This document shows positions 54,053 through 64,000 of a stretch of 64,000 nt of DNA, piece after piece. This DNA comes from Hexactinellida sp. DTS-2022 (taxonomy: Eukaryota > Porifera > Hexactinellida). Position 1 is the stretch's first letter, and every line of letters starts with the position of its first letter. The notes beneath the pieces are model-generated. The model saw nothing but the letters and a program-made list of their open reading frames with translations. It had not been told where the DNA came from and did not search any database. The position numbers and the translations under genes are program-made. The DNA is taken from assembly GCA_028753945.1 (NCBI GenBank), contig JAPNXP010000016.1, positions 1,644,001-1,708,000 of the forward strand, given 5' to 3'.

Positions 54053-55374
54053 TAAAATGTGTGTATGAATATAAAAATGTAGAATCACAAATAGAGAATA
54101 ACTCACTAAAGTCGCAATATTTACAGGAACGAAACAAATTATAAACAAACTTGTAATATAAAAATCAACAAATACAACAGTGCATTTGTATATAGTTTGT
54201 ATATAGAAGTAGCCTATTACATAAGAACCAGACCACCCATACACATCAACGTAAGTTGTCATTGGAATTTGGATCACATCACTAAAATTCTGATAATAAC
54301 TTAGAACAGTCATGATGATGAATTTATTTCGCTACATGTAGTAGAGGTCAAGGGTTACCAAGAAAAACTAACAATGTTTATCATTTGATAAACATGTACT
54401 TATACATACCTTAATTACCTTAGTTAAGTGAGATAATTTGATTTGTTCCATACACCATTCATACTATTATAGTGATATTTATTTAAGGATAAGGTTCCCC
54501 TTGGTTCAGGAAAAGGGACTTCGGCCTGTTAGTTTTATCCATTATACCCTTACATACTAAGCTATTATTCAAAACAAAGTTTGACTCTCTCATTTCTTTA
54601 CCAAGTTACAGTCACATATTTGAATCTGGACTAATTGACGTGTTATTATGATTCAACATTAATTGAGATTTTACTATAAACACAGAACAGAAAATTGGGT
54701 TCTTATCAATGCAATGTTAATGTCAAATATACTTCGGTCTCTATCGCTTTGCGAAGTGTCGGTGCTACATACCTCAAGTTTACGACCGCTATGCAGCCTT
54801 ACTCCTCACTCTTTCTACCATTTTCCATAGTATAGTTTTAACTTGTTTACCTATAATACCCGTTTGAATCTAGCCTCTAAGTTCATTTTAAATTGTGAAT
54901 AATTTTTACTGTGTCGACTATACTATAGTATAGTGGCCCAGTAACAACTTGCATTCTATTTGAAGATATTACTAAATATGATGGAACTAAAAAGTAAAAA
55001 CAATAGCGGTTTGAAATGCGAGGCGCGTCCACATGTTCATTAGCTACTGCTGTGGAAACACATTTCTTTGTTCAAAACAATTTTACTGAATCGAAGATAC
55101 ATATGATATGAATCACCATGGTCTCAATCTCTGAACCTATTTCAAATATTGCTTATGTGTGATTGCATGTCCCTTGGAAATTTGAATTCGTTAAAACTGC
55201 ACTGTAAACTAGGAAGTATCAGTATGAATACTGTTCGTTTTTTGTTGTAAGATTAACTATTAAAATTACACATTGTTTTGATCAATTTAATTAAAAATAA
55301 AATAAAATAAAGTGTGCTTCTTGTGGTTGCCAGGTCGCACCTAATGTTTGATTTAAATATAATTTAATTTAATA
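54053..55374. other. AT-rich intergenic stretch with small repeats
   Basis: It includes micro-palindrome copy 2 (54903-54942) and a worn Helitron-like 3' piece at about 54727-54810 (CGGTCTCTATCGCTTTGCG). No gene supported. Confidence 0.5.
54903..54942. repeat. Micro-palindrome, copy 2 of 3
   Basis: TTTTTACTGTGTCGACTATA then CTATAGTATAGTGGCCCAGT; one base differs from copy 1. Confidence 0.8.
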
Positions 55375-55538
55375 CAGTAGAAGCCGCTTAATCGGGACGC
55401 CTCGGGAGTAGGAATTCAGTCCCGTTTATCGGTTCTCCCGATTAACCGATATACATTAAACTATTTGGTACGAATTGGTTTCCAAAGCCTCGTCCCAATT
55501 AACCGAATTTCCCGATTAACCGTCTCCCGGTTAATACG
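55375..55538. mobile_element. Tigger-like MITE, right end worn
   Basis: Starts TA then CAGTAGAAGCCGCTTAATCG; repeated CCGATTAACCG and CCCGATTAACCGTCTC blocks in both directions; ends near GGTTAATACGTA without a clear terminus. Confidence 0.65.
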
Positions 55539-56866
55539 TATAATTTAATTTAATTAAGCTAGAAGCTAGGTTTGGGAAAACAAATTGTTTGTTAGTTCGT
55601 TAGATTTATTATAGAATAATTTTATTATGAATTAAAATTCTAGCAGAGCTGTTGCAAAGTTCAGTGCAATCATTTAGTAACTCTTATTCTTGCAATGCTG
55701 GTATACTGTTATATTCTAAGTCGGAATAAACAATTCCGAAGCCTTTGGCTAAATATTCAATGAAGCCCACTTAGATGGCGTTTTTAACGTTCTCCACCTC
55801 AATAATTAAATTCAGTAATCTTATTAATAGATTTGAAATTCATAATTGTTTTCAATAAATGGAACAATTAAAGTTGCATTTACTATCCTCTCGCCTTGGT
55901 TGAAACTTCAGTTAAGTCATAACAATATTATTTCACCGACTCAATCATTAGTGAACAATTATTATTCCATTTTTATTATTATTGCATTTTAATTTTCAGG
56001 TCATTTTTAACTTCAAAAGGCACGTTTGTTAAGCTGTATTTTATACAGTCAGGTGTGCTTAATTTGAACGATTTTTCATCTGTTTAATATGAACTTTTGA
56101 TTATGAACAAGCCCTCTATTTGCTTTAGGCGGTCCGCGGATGGAAAAGTTGCGGAATCGTTGATATAGTATATCTGTATATTAATCTTCTGCATTCCTTT
56201 GCAAGTATATCTTATACCAAGAGATATCAGAGCTCTCTTCTAAGAAATAAATTAACTGAGTTAATCAATCTACAGCTTACAGCTGCATACCTATCTGTTG
56301 CTATGGCTACGTGTACCTAGTGCGTGTGTCGGTAGATAGATATGTGCTATGTGTGTTTATCTGTGGAATCTGTAGAGTTAGTTGCAATAACACACTTGTG
56401 TTAATTATACACTGGTAAGGTTATGTGGTTGTTGTATTGTCTGTGTACCCAAATCTTATTATTCTAGCAAGTTACGAGTATAATACGTATCTTATTATGT
56501 AAATCGCTAGGATTTTTTAGTTAGTTAGTTTGTTTGTTTGTTGGGAATAGATTGAGGAACTGGTAAGAGCTAATGACTTGAAATTTGGTAGGGAGTTGGG
56601 GTATACTCTATCTAGATGTAGCTCAAAATATCTAAGAAAAATACTGGCATTTTCCCAACATAAATGTGAGAAAAGCTTTACATATTAAAGCGAGAGTAAT
56701 CCATATAGCCATTCTACTTTCTTGACACAATGATTAGTTTTGAATTCATTAAGTTTTGAATTCATTATTCATTATTCATACAGTGGGTTACTCCTAACAG
56801 CAAGTCGTGTTTGCACAAATTTACTTCCTATTCATAAACAGCAGATACCTCTAATAAATTGTAGTA
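55539..56866. other. Intergenic DNA, no gene supported
   Basis: Contains a Helitron-like TTTGTTTG segment at about 56520-56650 (GAGGAACTGGTAAGAGC shared, inverted, with 41070-41105). Nothing else recognised. Confidence 0.45.
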
Positions 56867-56971
56867 CAACCTCGGTTATCCGAACTTGTTGGGACCAGTC
56901 AAACGTGTTCAGATTTTTACAGTTCGGTAAATTTAAGCTGAACTTGGACCAGTTCGGATAATCGAGGATTG
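56867..56971. mobile_element. Tigger-like MITE
   Basis: CAACCTCGGTTATCCGAACT and complement of CAATCCTCGATTATCCGAAC; TA at the left flank, TG at the right (mutated). Confidence 0.75.
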
Positions 56972-57793
56972 TGATGAAAGCGTGGTTGCTGTTTTACCTA
57001 ATTCTTGTTGTTCTAGTGAGTTACGAGTATGTTGAGAATATCGTTTTAAAATGATACGTATTACTTAAACCCCTAATTATAATTCTATTTCACCCTAATT
57101 CATAATACAAACATTAGATTTCATTTAGTCACTTCTGTATGAAATACTATGCAGACGTAGTATTTGTATTTATTTTGTTTAGGACTTTAGGTGCTTAATT
57201 AAGAATTTATTGCAAGGTTAAATTCCTCCGGTTAATATGAGCAAATTGCTAAATTCCCCTGGCATTCGTATTAATATGAACAGGGAAACAGGGATAAGAC
57301 TAACAAATTTAATTCCCCTGCCTATATAATATATGCAAACCAATTCCGGATAATACACACAGATTAGACTGTCCCCTCTAGTCCAGCGGCATAGACATAA
57401 AGTTTCAACAGGTTGTTCATTTTTTTGATAAAAGCACCAAAATTACCAAGCAGCTAGCATATAGAATGTGACCACAGCAATAAAGTCAATTTATTGGCTA
57501 ACCTAATCCAGTGGAACACAAGGTCAAGGAATTTCAGCCGAACCACGTAATATAAAACAATTGAATGGATGAGATGTTAAATAGGTCATATGGAAAAGTT
57601 TGTTATTGACTCTCTAATATTAATTAATTAACTAATTAGACTAGTGGTAATCGAATACTAAGAATATACCTACGTAAGATGGTACTACAGTATCAACTTT
57701 CAACTTAGATATGCTTATAGAATATTCTTACAGTATAAAGCTGCATTAATGCAGTGATAGTAATTCAATTAATTGCTTGTGAATAATTGTAAA

Positions 57794-59707
57794 ATGATTT
57801 ATAACCTTGTCACTCTAATTCTAGTATTTGTATCTATGGGATGTGTTCCCACGGTATTCATTCCGATACTTCTAATTAGCGCACTATTAAACGCCCTACT
57901 ATGCATACTGCTTATACCAGTCACTATCCGACTAGCAGGTCAGTTGATAGGCCAGGTATTTAAGTACCGATACATTGTTAATAACTGTATAATGGGGTGT
58001 GAGCATGATGAAAACAGAGTCATTACTGCCTACTACCAACATTTCCAAATTTTCGTTGGAATCATCTTGTGCATGTTTGGTTTCTGTATCTTCAATACTA
58101 TTTCCCTCATCTACACGTCTGTCATTGTCATTAGTCGGGAAAATGAGAATCTAGTGGGTTTTCTCGCAGATGCTATCGCTCAGTCATTTCAGGAAGGAAT
58201 AATATTATTCGGAGTAACTCTATTGCTACAGATAGCTAATTACTTTAAAGGTAAGAAAGTACAGCTTAATATCCTAATAATATCAATAATAGCAAGAATG
58301 GGGTATGTATTCTGTCTGGAGTTTGGCAAGTATATCATCCAGTTAGTTGACTTAACACTGTTATTCCAGACGTTCCCATTTCTGTCTAATAATTTTACAA
58401 AGTATAACAACTTTTTTATTTTTATTATTCTTTATGGAATTGACATATTCACTCGGGTATTCACAGTATGTGCACTTATGAGAATGTGCATAATTATCGT
58501 ACACCAACGCATGAATGAGTTCATAACACATTTGCATACCGAATTTCTAGAATGGGAGAGATACGCTGATAAGATACGAGCCTATAAGCTGATGAAGGTA
58601 GCTGCGTGGGGAACTTACTCGTTGACTCTTTTAAATGCTATCGTGAGTTTGTCTGGAGTTGTAGTTTATTTTATGATCACATGGGATATCGGCTCATTAA
58701 TTGGTATTGCTGCTTCATATAATATTACGTTATATGGCACACTTGCTATTCTCGTATTCATGTCGATTCTATCAATACTTCCCAGCATCCTATACTCGAT
58801 ATTCCTAGTCGCTACTTGGTTGATATTCCGAGACAGAACTAAGGTCAGATACTCCGGGTTCCGAACTAGTGACGTCACAAGAGAGCAGTTATTGCCCGAT
58901 AAACCTGTTTTCACCAATCAGGACCATTTACACCAAACATATTATAAGAATAAAAACAAAATACACCTGGCATCTTATGTGATATTAATTATTTCCGCTA
59001 GCGTTTGCTTTTCGGTATTTTTGACTCCACTATTGATTCAACCTTCGAAACAGAATGTCTTTCTTACAGCAGGTGAATACTACATGCTCGATAATGTCAA
59101 TGTAAATGACTGTGCGTTTGGCAGTTATCAAGATTGTCCAACAAATGTAACAGGTTTAATGTTCCATAAACCACTCAAGCAATCCCTTACAACACAATAT
59201 GGTATTTATTCTTATATGAAGACCTGGATTCCTAAAAATTCTACTGTCTCTGAATACTGTCACTCTTCTCCCAATGGAACTCTTGTTGAAAATGAATTAG
59301 CTGTCAGACTCGTTTTCCCTTCTGAAACTCCATCTTATGGTTTCAGCTGTCAATCACCCTCAATTGAATTGAAAGTAAATACTTCCCAAGGCACCTATGA
59401 CATAAAAACTTCTGGCATGTACTTTATTTATGACTTATCCGATGTTAGTAATTTCTGTACCCTGAACATAACTAGAAACATCGACCTGATAAGAGACAAA
59501 GTTCCAATTTCTGATTTTACTCTTTCAAACTTACCTGATTTGGATGCAATCATTTATGAACCAAATAATAACGCTATTAATCAAATTTGTCAGTTTACCA
59601 TAGTTTGCAACTACAATCCAGTGTGGCCTATTTTACTCTGCATAGCTGTGTTCTTAGTTACTCTATTAATCCAAGTTTCGCTACTCTACTGTATCCACCG
59701 TATTTAG
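57794..59707 (+). CDS. Multipass membrane protein with C-terminal ectodomain, unrecognised
   Basis: 637 residues, one exon. The first ATG is at 57794 (MIYNLVTLILVF...); the frame is open slightly upstream but without another ATG. I count about nine hydrophobic segments over residues 1-415, with a charged stretch (HQRMNEFITHLHTEFLEWER) in the middle. A ~195-residue loop follows with several cysteines (for example NVNDCAFGSYQDCPTNVTG) and N-glycosylation sites (NVT, NST, NGT, NTS, NIT), and a last helix PILLCIAVFLVTLLIQVSLL. The sequons place that loop outside the cell or in a lumen. I do not recognise a transporter, channel or receptor signature. Codon use is AT-rich, unlike the dynein and helicase genes. 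Confidence 0.75.
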   Translation: MIYNLVTLILVFVSMGCVPTVFIPILLISALLNALLCILLIPVTIRLAGQLIGQVFKYRYIVNNCIMGCEHDENRVITAYYQHFQIFVGIILCMFGFCIFNTISLIYTSVIVISRENENLVGFLADAIAQSFQEGIILFGVTLLLQIANYFKGKKVQLNILIISIIARMGYVFCLEFGKYIIQLVDLTLLFQTFPFLSNNFTKYNNFFIFIILYGIDIFTRVFTVCALMRMCIIIVHQRMNEFITHLHTEFLEWERYADKIRAYKLMKVAAWGTYSLTLLNAIVSLSGVVVYFMITWDIGSLIGIAASYNITLYGTLAILVFMSILSILPSILYSIFLVATWLIFRDRTKVRYSGFRTSDVTREQLLPDKPVFTNQDHLHQTYYKNKNKIHLASYVILIISASVCFSVFLTPLLIQPSKQNVFLTAGEYYMLDNVNVNDCAFGSYQDCPTNVTGLMFHKPLKQSLTTQYGIYSYMKTWIPKNSTVSEYCHSSPNGTLVENELAVRLVFPSETPSYGFSCQSPSIELKVNTSQGTYDIKTSGMYFIYDLSDVSNFCTLNITRNIDLIRDKVPISDFTLSNLPDLDAIIYEPNNNAINQICQFTIVCNYNPVWPILLCIAVFLVTLLIQVSLLYCIHRI

Positions 59708-60585
59708 CTGAGGTTACATGAAACAGCCCCAATAGAGGACTAATTATTCTGTGTTTGTTAGTTGTAATTGTTTGTGAATAATAATGTAACTATTGTCCTA
59801 ATTTCAAGCTTTTCGAATACCCCAAGAAACATTCTAACTTTATCAATTAACATAGTATGTATTGTAATTTGTTTAATCATTATATCTGTATAGTCAATGA
59901 TATTCTGTATTTACTCCTTATTTGTATTGAATTAATTTCTAACGGGGATCAACTCTGTATACATAATTATTGCAACATAAACTCTCGTTAAAATAGCCAT
60001 AATTTGAATTAGTGATTATTTAATTAAAACACAAATAGAGATTGTGACAAACATAATACCCAACGATTGCAAATTATATCAAAAAGCGCTTCCAAATTAA
60101 AATAGTTATAAAGCGAATTATCTATGATGTAATCAAGGTTTGATACATAGTTTTTGAAATTCCTAATTAGGACCCCCCCAACTTTTTTGTTGAGCCTTAA
60201 AAGTTATCGCCTACGGTCATACATAATAACATACATAACACTTACAAAAACGAATGGAGGGTGTACATTTGAAAGAAAACTATTCTAGGCGCGCGAAAAT
60301 TGAGAGATTCTCCAATAGGCAATAGACATAAATACAAAATGAGTAATTTAGGCGCTTGTGAGCGGACTCAAATAAAATCTAGGCGCGAGGAAATTTTTAC
60401 CTGAAATGTAGAAAATAGATTTTGTTTTGTTTGAATAGGCGGGATGACTGCTTATAACATTCCCTATTTTCGCAAACACATTTTTGGTTAGTCAAGACAG
60501 CTACCTCGAACCAACTGTCCCAATCAAACAGAATAAAAATATGAATGTGTATTTGTAAAAGCCTTGAGGCGATCATCACATGTCG
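59708..60585. other. 3' flank of the multipass gene, no gene seen
   Basis: AT-rich. AAAAATTGAGAG and GGCGCG motifs recur at 60290-60390 (TAGGCGCG...AAA twice), possibly a small repeat. An AATAAT-type cleavage signal near 59778 is possible. Confidence 0.4.
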
Positions 60586-60703
60586 AAAAAATCCAAAATT
60601 GCAGCCTGTTCCGAAAGTATTTCCCTTTGGAAGCACTATCAATTACCCAACAGTAGCCACCAAAGGGAAATGCGTCGGCACAGCTGCAATTTTGGATTTT
60701 TTT
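60586..60703. mobile_element. Hairpin MITE, ATCCAAAATTGCAGC family
   Basis: AAATCCAAAATTGCAGCCTG and complement (GCTGCAATTTTGGATTTTT), with GGAAGCACTATC in the centre. Confidence 0.8.
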
Positions 60704-60879
60704 ACCTATTTTGTAAACAACAATAAATGTCCATATTAGAAATATATAAATGCGAAATTCATGTTCAGCATACGTACTTGTTTACCTATTATAACAATTA
60801 AACTTAATAAATTTACCCAAACATACAAATTGGTGTTAAATTATGAATGCATTAATTAATATTTCATACTCATCAAAAA

Positions 60880-61225
60880 TGTGATGTCTCTCATAGATGG
60901 TACAAGATTGAAACCAGCTTCCTATTCATCAATTGTTCCTTATGGCGCATAACACCTTTAAAATGGGTCTTAACACTTTGAGGTGATGATGACATCGCCA
61001 AAGTGTTTTTAGAATTTTGTGAATTTGATATTTCGAAAGTATTGGTTGGTGTTTAGAGATCACCCAACATGTACAGAAATGGTGATCCATCAGCTATTAT
61101 ATATTGATACTCAAACTAAATAACTCTTAAATGAAGGGGGTAGAGGAAACTTCCAACACTGCAAAGGATCGTACCTTCCGAAGCACTTTAGAAAATGGTT
61201 TAACCCCTTTTAGTGATCATTACAT
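60880..61225. repeat. Dispersed repeat, copy of the 10080 family
   Basis: GTTCCTTATGGCGCATAACA, TTGAGGTGATGATGACATCG and GAGATCACCCAACATG blocks in the family order. Confidence 0.7.
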
Positions 61226-61233
61226 TTATGGAA

Positions 61234-61358
61234 AAATCTAAAATTACAGCTGTGCATACTGCATTTTTTCATGAAGGCACTATTAATCAACCAAACAACA
61301 AAATATAGTGCCTCAAAAAAATATGCTCTGAGCACAGCAGTAATTTTAGATTTTTGTA
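61234..61358. mobile_element. Hairpin MITE, divergent copy
   Basis: AAAAATCTAAAATTACAGCT and complement (AGCAGTAATTTTAGATTTTT) around AACCAAACAACAAAATATAG. Confidence 0.75.
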
Positions 61359-61622
61359 TTTAACATCATTAATACCATTGAAAACAATTTTATGAAATTC
61401 CGGGGATAAAAAAAATCGTCGGAACATTTACAGAACTGTCCTATTCGGTAAACTTGGCTATCACACAATTACTCCATTCTCACATCACAAATTTAGAAGC
61501 GTTATCTATCAATATAAATTATCCTTACAGTAACAATACAAAATTCATTTGTTAGCAGACCATAAAAATTCTAGAACATAGGAAGACAAGGGACATAAGA
61601 ATGAATCTAAATAATTTTGAAA

Positions 61623-62795
61623 ATGCCATTCTATTTTCCAAGAAAAAGGCTAACTAAAGTCTTGGTGACTTCTACGCTACTATCTATATTGCTGATTGGT
61701 TTCATCAAAATCAAAGAAGCACCTAATAAAGAGCCTGAATATGTACACACAAACAACAGAGAATGGGATATTCTAGAAGAGTGGAGTGTGCCTCCTGCGC
61801 TTGCTGCTAACAGATACACGTGTAGAAACATTCTGGGAAGAATAGATAGAAACCTGACTGTAGACTACGTAACTCTGGGCATTGGTGGACTGGTATTTCT
61901 GGTTGATAGCCTCTATAGCGCGTATGAATACCAACTTGAGCTAACACACAATCTAACACAATTGAGAGCCATATTCACTAGTGTTGACTTTGTTCATATC
62001 ATATCAAGTTTGGAAGGAGTAGGAAGTTTACAAAGGAATGTTATTAATTCTTTCCTGAATAAAAATATATTTGAGTTGCTGAGAACACATGGGATACGAT
62101 CTGTCTCTCTCTCAGCTCCAGAGGTAATGTCCGAATCATTACAAACGCTTATACCTAGTGTTATAAGCGAAGCTGAGTCTTCGGGAGTACAACTGACTGG
62201 AATAGTACCACTTGGGAGTGTAGTGCAAGGAACCAAAGAGCAAGCACAACCTTTGAAATTGATTAATACCAAACAAGGCATAAAAGTGGGGATCCTAGCT
62301 TACTGCACTCTACAGAAATGTGAAAGTAATGCTAACCAACAAACTCATCAGCCAGCTTTATTCTCCAAGATAGTCCCTTATGATATCCAGATGCTCCGGG
62401 CTAAAGGGGCTCGATTGGTAGTAGTGAGTGTAAACTGGGGGGAACCAGAGGATAGCTCTGCTAGTCAGTACAGCGAGGTGGTGAGTCGACTACTTGCCAT
62501 GTCAGGAGCTGACATTGTGGTGGGACAACATGAGGGAGGAAAATTGGGTCATGCAATGTATGGGAAAACACTTGTTATATTTTCTGGTGGCACAATGTTT
62601 GGGCGAAAATCGAAAGGAAGAGAATTCCTGTTTTATAGGATTCGCTTTGGCAGAATGGGAGATATGAGGGCAGAGTACAAGAGCATAGATAGAAGAGTGC
62701 ACAATACAAAGAGCGAGTGGATAGAAGTGTGTAGTGGTGAAGACATTTTCTGTATTGACTGTGTGGATCTTAATATTAACCTTACAACTCTGTAG
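61623..62795 (+). CDS. CapA/PgsA-like protein with membrane anchor, metal-site residues replaced
   Basis: 390 residues, one exon, ATG at 61623 (the frame is open two codons upstream but from TTG). Residues 9-28 (VLVTSTLLSILLIGF region) form a signal anchor, so the rest faces the lumen or outside. The order of blocks follows the bacterial CapA (poly-gamma-glutamate synthesis/metallophosphoesterase-like) family: a first strand TVDYVTLGIGG where CapA has the GD motif; VDFVHIISSLEG for the usual aD..i.nlEg; LLRTHGIRSVSLSAPEV for the usual N-N-H strand; IKVGILAYCT; VVVSVNWGEPED for HWG.E; and SGADIVVGQHEGG for GADxxxGhHpH, then IFSGGTMFG for YSLGNF. Most histidine/aspartate ligands are changed, so it is probably a non-catalytic relative. 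Its role is unknown; animal CapA-like genes are known from cnidarians, where bacterial origin has been proposed. Confidence 0.65.
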   Translation: MPFYFPRKRLTKVLVTSTLLSILLIGFIKIKEAPNKEPEYVHTNNREWDILEEWSVPPALAANRYTCRNILGRIDRNLTVDYVTLGIGGLVFLVDSLYSAYEYQLELTHNLTQLRAIFTSVDFVHIISSLEGVGSLQRNVINSFLNKNIFELLRTHGIRSVSLSAPEVMSESLQTLIPSVISEAESSGVQLTGIVPLGSVVQGTKEQAQPLKLINTKQGIKVGILAYCTLQKCESNANQQTHQPALFSKIVPYDIQMLRAKGARLVVVSVNWGEPEDSSASQYSEVVSRLLAMSGADIVVGQHEGGKLGHAMYGKTLVIFSGGTMFGRKSKGREFLFYRIRFGRMGDMRAEYKSIDRRVHNTKSEWIEVCSGEDIFCIDCVDLNINLTTL

Positions 62796-62821
62796 CGGAA
62801 TATAAAGTCCAAATTGTTAAA

Positions 62822-62853
62822 TTTTTACTGTGCCGACTATATAGTGGCCCAGT
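62822..62853. repeat. Micro-palindrome, copy 3 of 3 (shortened core)
   Basis: TTTTTACTGTGCCGACTATA then TAGTGGCCCAGT; the centre has lost 8 bp compared with the other two. It lies just 3' of the CapA-like stop codon. Confidence 0.75.
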
Positions 62854-63570
62854 TCTAATCTTACTGCCTTGGTCAGTTATCCTTCCGTAGCTCATCCACA
62901 GAACAGAGTTTAATTAACTAAGAGCCCAAATTTCAGGATAGGTGTCTCATGGGTTACAGATGTGCACCTGGGGTCACGGTTTTTGATTTAATTTTTTTGG
63001 TCACATTTTTGCACCTGTTTAATGTTAGAAAAGAAACAATAAATAGTGCGCGAATATTCAATCTATATGCATTCGATAAAGAATTTAATTCTACACCCTT
63101 TCACTGTGCACAAATTTTCAAATTGGGCTTCGTTTGTGCCACAATTGACTTGCAAATTTCCTTTGTTTACTAACACTGTGCGAAATTGAAATTTGGTATC
63201 CAAATTTATTTAATTTACTCTTTATGACAAATAATTAAAACTTGACAAATTTAAGTAGACATTAAAATTGGTGTTAAATTATTAATAATATTAATACCTA
63301 TTATACTAATTTGATAAATAGCATTGATCTCAGAGATAATACAAGATGTAAACAAATTTCCAATTTATCAATTCATCCTTATGACACGTAACACCTCTAT
63401 AAATGGGTCTTGACACCTTGAGGTGATGATGACATCGTTAAAAAATGTGTTTTACACTTTTGTGAATTATATAATTCGAATGGGTTGGTTGGTGTTGGGA
63501 TAATTATCACCCAACACGCACTTAAAAAATGCTGAGTCATCACCTATTAAATTCTACTGTAGCTTGAATA
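62854..63570. repeat. Repeat-filled 3' flank
   Basis: About 63115-63200 matches 29830-29960 (TTGGGCTTCGTTTGTGC, CAAATTTCCTTTGTTTAC). About 63350-63560 is another 10080-type dispersed repeat (CATCCTTATGACACGTAACA; TGTTGGGATAATTATCACC). No gene. Confidence 0.6.
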
Positions 63571-63680
63571 CAGTGGACTCCGCTTAATAGAGCCACCGCT
63601 TAATAGTTTCACTGCTTAATCGGGTCAAAATTTCACAGGAATTATAGGACGGAATTACATTTTGGCTTAAATAATATACA
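63571..63680. mobile_element. Left half of a pogo/Tc1-type MITE
   Basis: TA then CAGTGGACTCCGCTTAATAG and CTTAATCGGGTCAAAATT, collinear with 7927-8030. The right half was not found before the window ends. Confidence 0.75.
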
Positions 63681-64000
63681 AGAGGTATTGACTACCCAAA
63701 CCATTTCCTTTAAGCTATATTTGTTTGCGAATTATTTCTATATACTAAACTCAAAATAGCTGTAATATATTTCCTTGCACTACTTGAACTCGTAATTTGA
63801 GATTTTCTTAAAATAAAATTTGCATCACTCACAATGTAATTAAATCTTCTAGATTATATTATACAACCTTATTATTGCTGTCCTTGAGAGGAGCCACGCC
63901 ATATTAATCCAGAAAACGCCTCTGTAGTAACTATTAATCGCGATCAAGTGAAAACTTACGAATATCATATAACTGAAACTTTTATAGGTGAGTACAAATC
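63681..64000. other. AT-rich end of window, no gene supported
   Basis: The last bases (ATAGGTGAGTACAAATC) include a consensus splice donor GTGAGT, so a plus-strand exon could end at 63989, but the open frame upstream is too short to judge. Confidence 0.25.

Noticed and set aside
1-64000. Retrovirus-like, LTR or Polinton elements
   Set aside because: I found no reverse transcriptase, capsid, protease or protein-primed polymerase frames and no long direct terminal repeats; the 4-bp duplications belong to inverted-repeat elements.
1-64000. A novel multi-gene system (defence island or biosynthetic cluster)
   Set aside because: Neighbouring genes have unrelated roles and their own spacing and composition; methyltransferase next to helicase on one strand is the only close pair and no shared function is evident.

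Overview
The window looks like an animal (metazoan) genome, most likely an early-branching or marine invertebrate such as a sponge or cnidarian. The evidence is a ciliary dynein-2 heavy chain, a WRN-type RecQ helicase, a VWA7-type secreted protein, an ovothiol-pathway-like methyltransferase, GT-AG introns, and a very dense load of DNA transposons. The species cannot be fixed from sequence alone. No rRNA, tRNA, CRISPR, bacterial operon or retrovirus-like element was seen.

Layout. 1-7077 (minus): N-terminal 2359 codons of the cytoplasmic dynein-2 heavy chain (DYNC2H1), read as one unbroken frame. 7.1-11.5 kb: intergenic DNA full of MITEs. 11.5-14.1 kb (minus): 3' parts of two paralogous single-pass receptors with matching exon structure and tyrosine-bearing tails. 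14.5-16.4 kb (minus): two-exon methyltransferase. 16.7-19.5 kb (minus): single-exon WRN-like helicase without exonuclease. 19.9-24.0 kb: a 4164-bp TIR element. 24.3-26.4 kb: P-superfamily remnants. 26.8-38.1 kb (minus): a six-exon VWA7-like gene whose spliced frame closes exactly (910 aa) and whose last exon encodes a GPI-type tail. 38-57 kb: almost pure transposon country, including an inverted second copy of the 4164-bp element, two P elements (one in a VWA7 intron), a Mutator-like element, nested hATs, Helitron-like elements and a Harbinger-like MITE. 57.8-59.7 kb (plus): single-exon multipass membrane orphan. 61.6-62.8 kb (plus): single-exon CapA-like protein with its metal-site residues replaced.

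The genes are not an operon and no common pathway is evident. Two themes stand out. First, gene structure is split: four genes or gene parts have no intron at all, while the extracellular proteins keep introns mostly in phase 1. Second, the left genes (dynein, methyltransferase, helicase) are visibly more GC-rich than the right genes.

Most of the remaining DNA can be resolved into transposons with terminal repeats and target-site duplications. In several places insertions of one element into another can be read to the base, which gives a relative age order.
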